From positions 62,001 through 126,000 of the forward strand of contig JBCBMW010000004.1 in assembly GCA_039822105.1 (NCBI GenBank): DNA of 64,000 nt, written 5' to 3'. Source of the stretch: Parvularcula sp039822105 (GTDB lineage Bacteria; Pseudomonadota; Alphaproteobacteria; Caulobacterales; Parvularculaceae). Made by a program: the position numbers and the translations under genes. The notes below the pieces were generated by a model. It saw only the letters and a list, made by a program, of their open reading frames with translations, did not search any database and was not told the origin of the DNA. The stretch's first letter is position 1; each line of letters begins with the position of its first letter. This document shows positions 63,445 to 64,000 of the stretch, piece after piece.

Positions 63445-64000
63445 CTAGTCCGCAAGCTGAATGTCACCGGCTGCCGGTTTCAAATGCTCGCCGTTGCTGG
63501 CCAGCAGAACCTGTCCTGTGATCGCCTTGTTGGTCATGGCGAAGAGCACTGCACCCGCGACGTCCTTGGGGTCAAGCCGCTTCTCAAGGATGTTCACGGT
63601 GGGGGCTAGGCGCTCGAACTTCTCTTCGGACTGCCCTGGCGAGGGCAGGTTGTAGCCAGGTGCCACGCCGACCACGCGAACCTTGGGCGCAAAAGCCTGC
63701 GCGAGGTTGCGGGTCACGCCGTGGAGCGCCTCTTTGCTGACTGTGTAGCTGAAGTGATCTGGGTTCGGATTGGCGATCTTTTGGTCCAGCATGTTGACGA
63801 TCACGGCGCCGTCTTCGGCTTGGGCCGCGAAGCGCTTGGCCAGCAAAAGCGGCGCCATCGCGTTGATGCGAAAGTTCTTGAGGAGCGACTCTTCGGTCAT
63901 CTCCTGTGCCGTGTCGTACTCGAAGATCGAGGCGGAGTTGACGAGGGCGTGGAGGGGCCCGCCAGCGGCCGCGACCGCTTTGTCGATCAACGCTTCACCA
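63445..64000 (-). CDS. SDR-family oxidoreductase, pteridine reductase-like (partial)
   Basis: The C-terminal 184 residues of a short-chain dehydrogenase are visible; the frame is open through the window edge, so the N-terminal NAD(P)-binding GxxxGxG part is outside. The catalytic YxxxK is YTVSK, preceded by NMLDQKIANPNPDHFS, and GVAPGYNLPSPGQSEEKFE follows. These features fit FolM/pteridine-reductase-type SDRs. It is first of a three-gene cluster with folB and the PTPS-like gene, suggesting reduction of a dihydropterin. Confidence 0.82.
   Translation of the reverse strand, partial: GEALIDKAVAAAGGPLHALVNSASIFEYDTAQEMTEESLLKNFRINAMAPLLLAKRFAAQAEDGAVIVNMLDQKIANPNPDHFSYTVSKEALHGVTRNLAQAFAPKVRVVGVAPGYNLPSPGQSEEKFERLAPTVNILEKRLDPKDVAGAVLFAMTNKAITGQVLLASNGEHLKPAAGDIQLAD

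Overview
The window is GC-rich, densely coded chromosomal DNA from an alphaproteobacterium. Supporting signs are a NadQ-type Nudix/winged-helix regulator beside nadABC, an ECF sigma factor paired with an NrsF-type anti-sigma factor, CtrA-like TTAA-N7-TTAA boxes at two flagellar promoters, an adjacent glyS-ppdK pair, and an alpha-type histidyl-tRNA synthetase. A marine Caulobacterales/Parvularculales-like lineage is plausible, but the sequence alone does not fix the genus. I found no tRNA, rRNA, CRISPR array, insertion sequence, prophage or recognisable defence island.

Layout. 1-11.9 kb is a flagellar cluster: rod and export genes flgB-flgC-fliE-fliQ-flhA-fliR-flhB, a divergent FliM-like gene on the minus strand, then motB-flgE-flgK-flgL-flgI. 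12-29 kb is mostly housekeeping: hisS, a VPxPA-CTERM-like surface protein, mutL, a beta-propeller phytase lipoprotein, marC-glk, a MarR/CPBP-protease pair, mscS, aspC, dps, glyS, ppdK and a SleB-like hydrolase. 29-34.3 kb is the NAD de novo pathway (nadABC) with its probable regulator NadQ and an HD hydrolase. 34.4-35.1 kb is a small monooxygenase-MarR operon behind a 34-bp near-perfect palindrome. 35.2-38.1 kb holds a PhyH-type dioxygenase, a KAS III-like enzyme and small exported or membrane proteins.

38.1-43.4 kb is a minus-strand run of eight genes in which every junction overlaps by 1 or 4 nt (cysK, a lipoprotein, csaA, a GNAT, metC, a PEGA-like lipoprotein, ygfZ, tag). 43.5-45.8 kb has an EF-hand lipoprotein, mnmA and an unknown gene. 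45.9-55.3 kb carries the lower TCA-cycle genes sucC, sucD, sucA and sucB, with sucC separated from sucD by four unrelated genes. 55.8-57.8 kb has a lipoprotein and a two-subunit 3-oxoacid CoA-transferase that would work with the succinyl-CoA pool. 57.8-62.7 kb has a glycine-zipper lipoprotein, the sigma/anti-sigma pair, engB, a thioesterase-like protein and an exported methyltransferase-fold lipoprotein. The right edge holds a pterin cluster (an SDR cut by the window edge, FolB-like and QueD/PTPS-like), in which the PTPS-like protein lacks two key catalytic residues.

The most worthwhile leads are the triple repeat before nadA, the 34-bp palindrome at 34.37 kb, the catalytically altered PTPS in the pterin cluster, the exported methyltransferase-like lipoprotein, and the FliM-like protein without a CheY-binding N-terminus. 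Nothing in the window is clearly a new multi-gene system.
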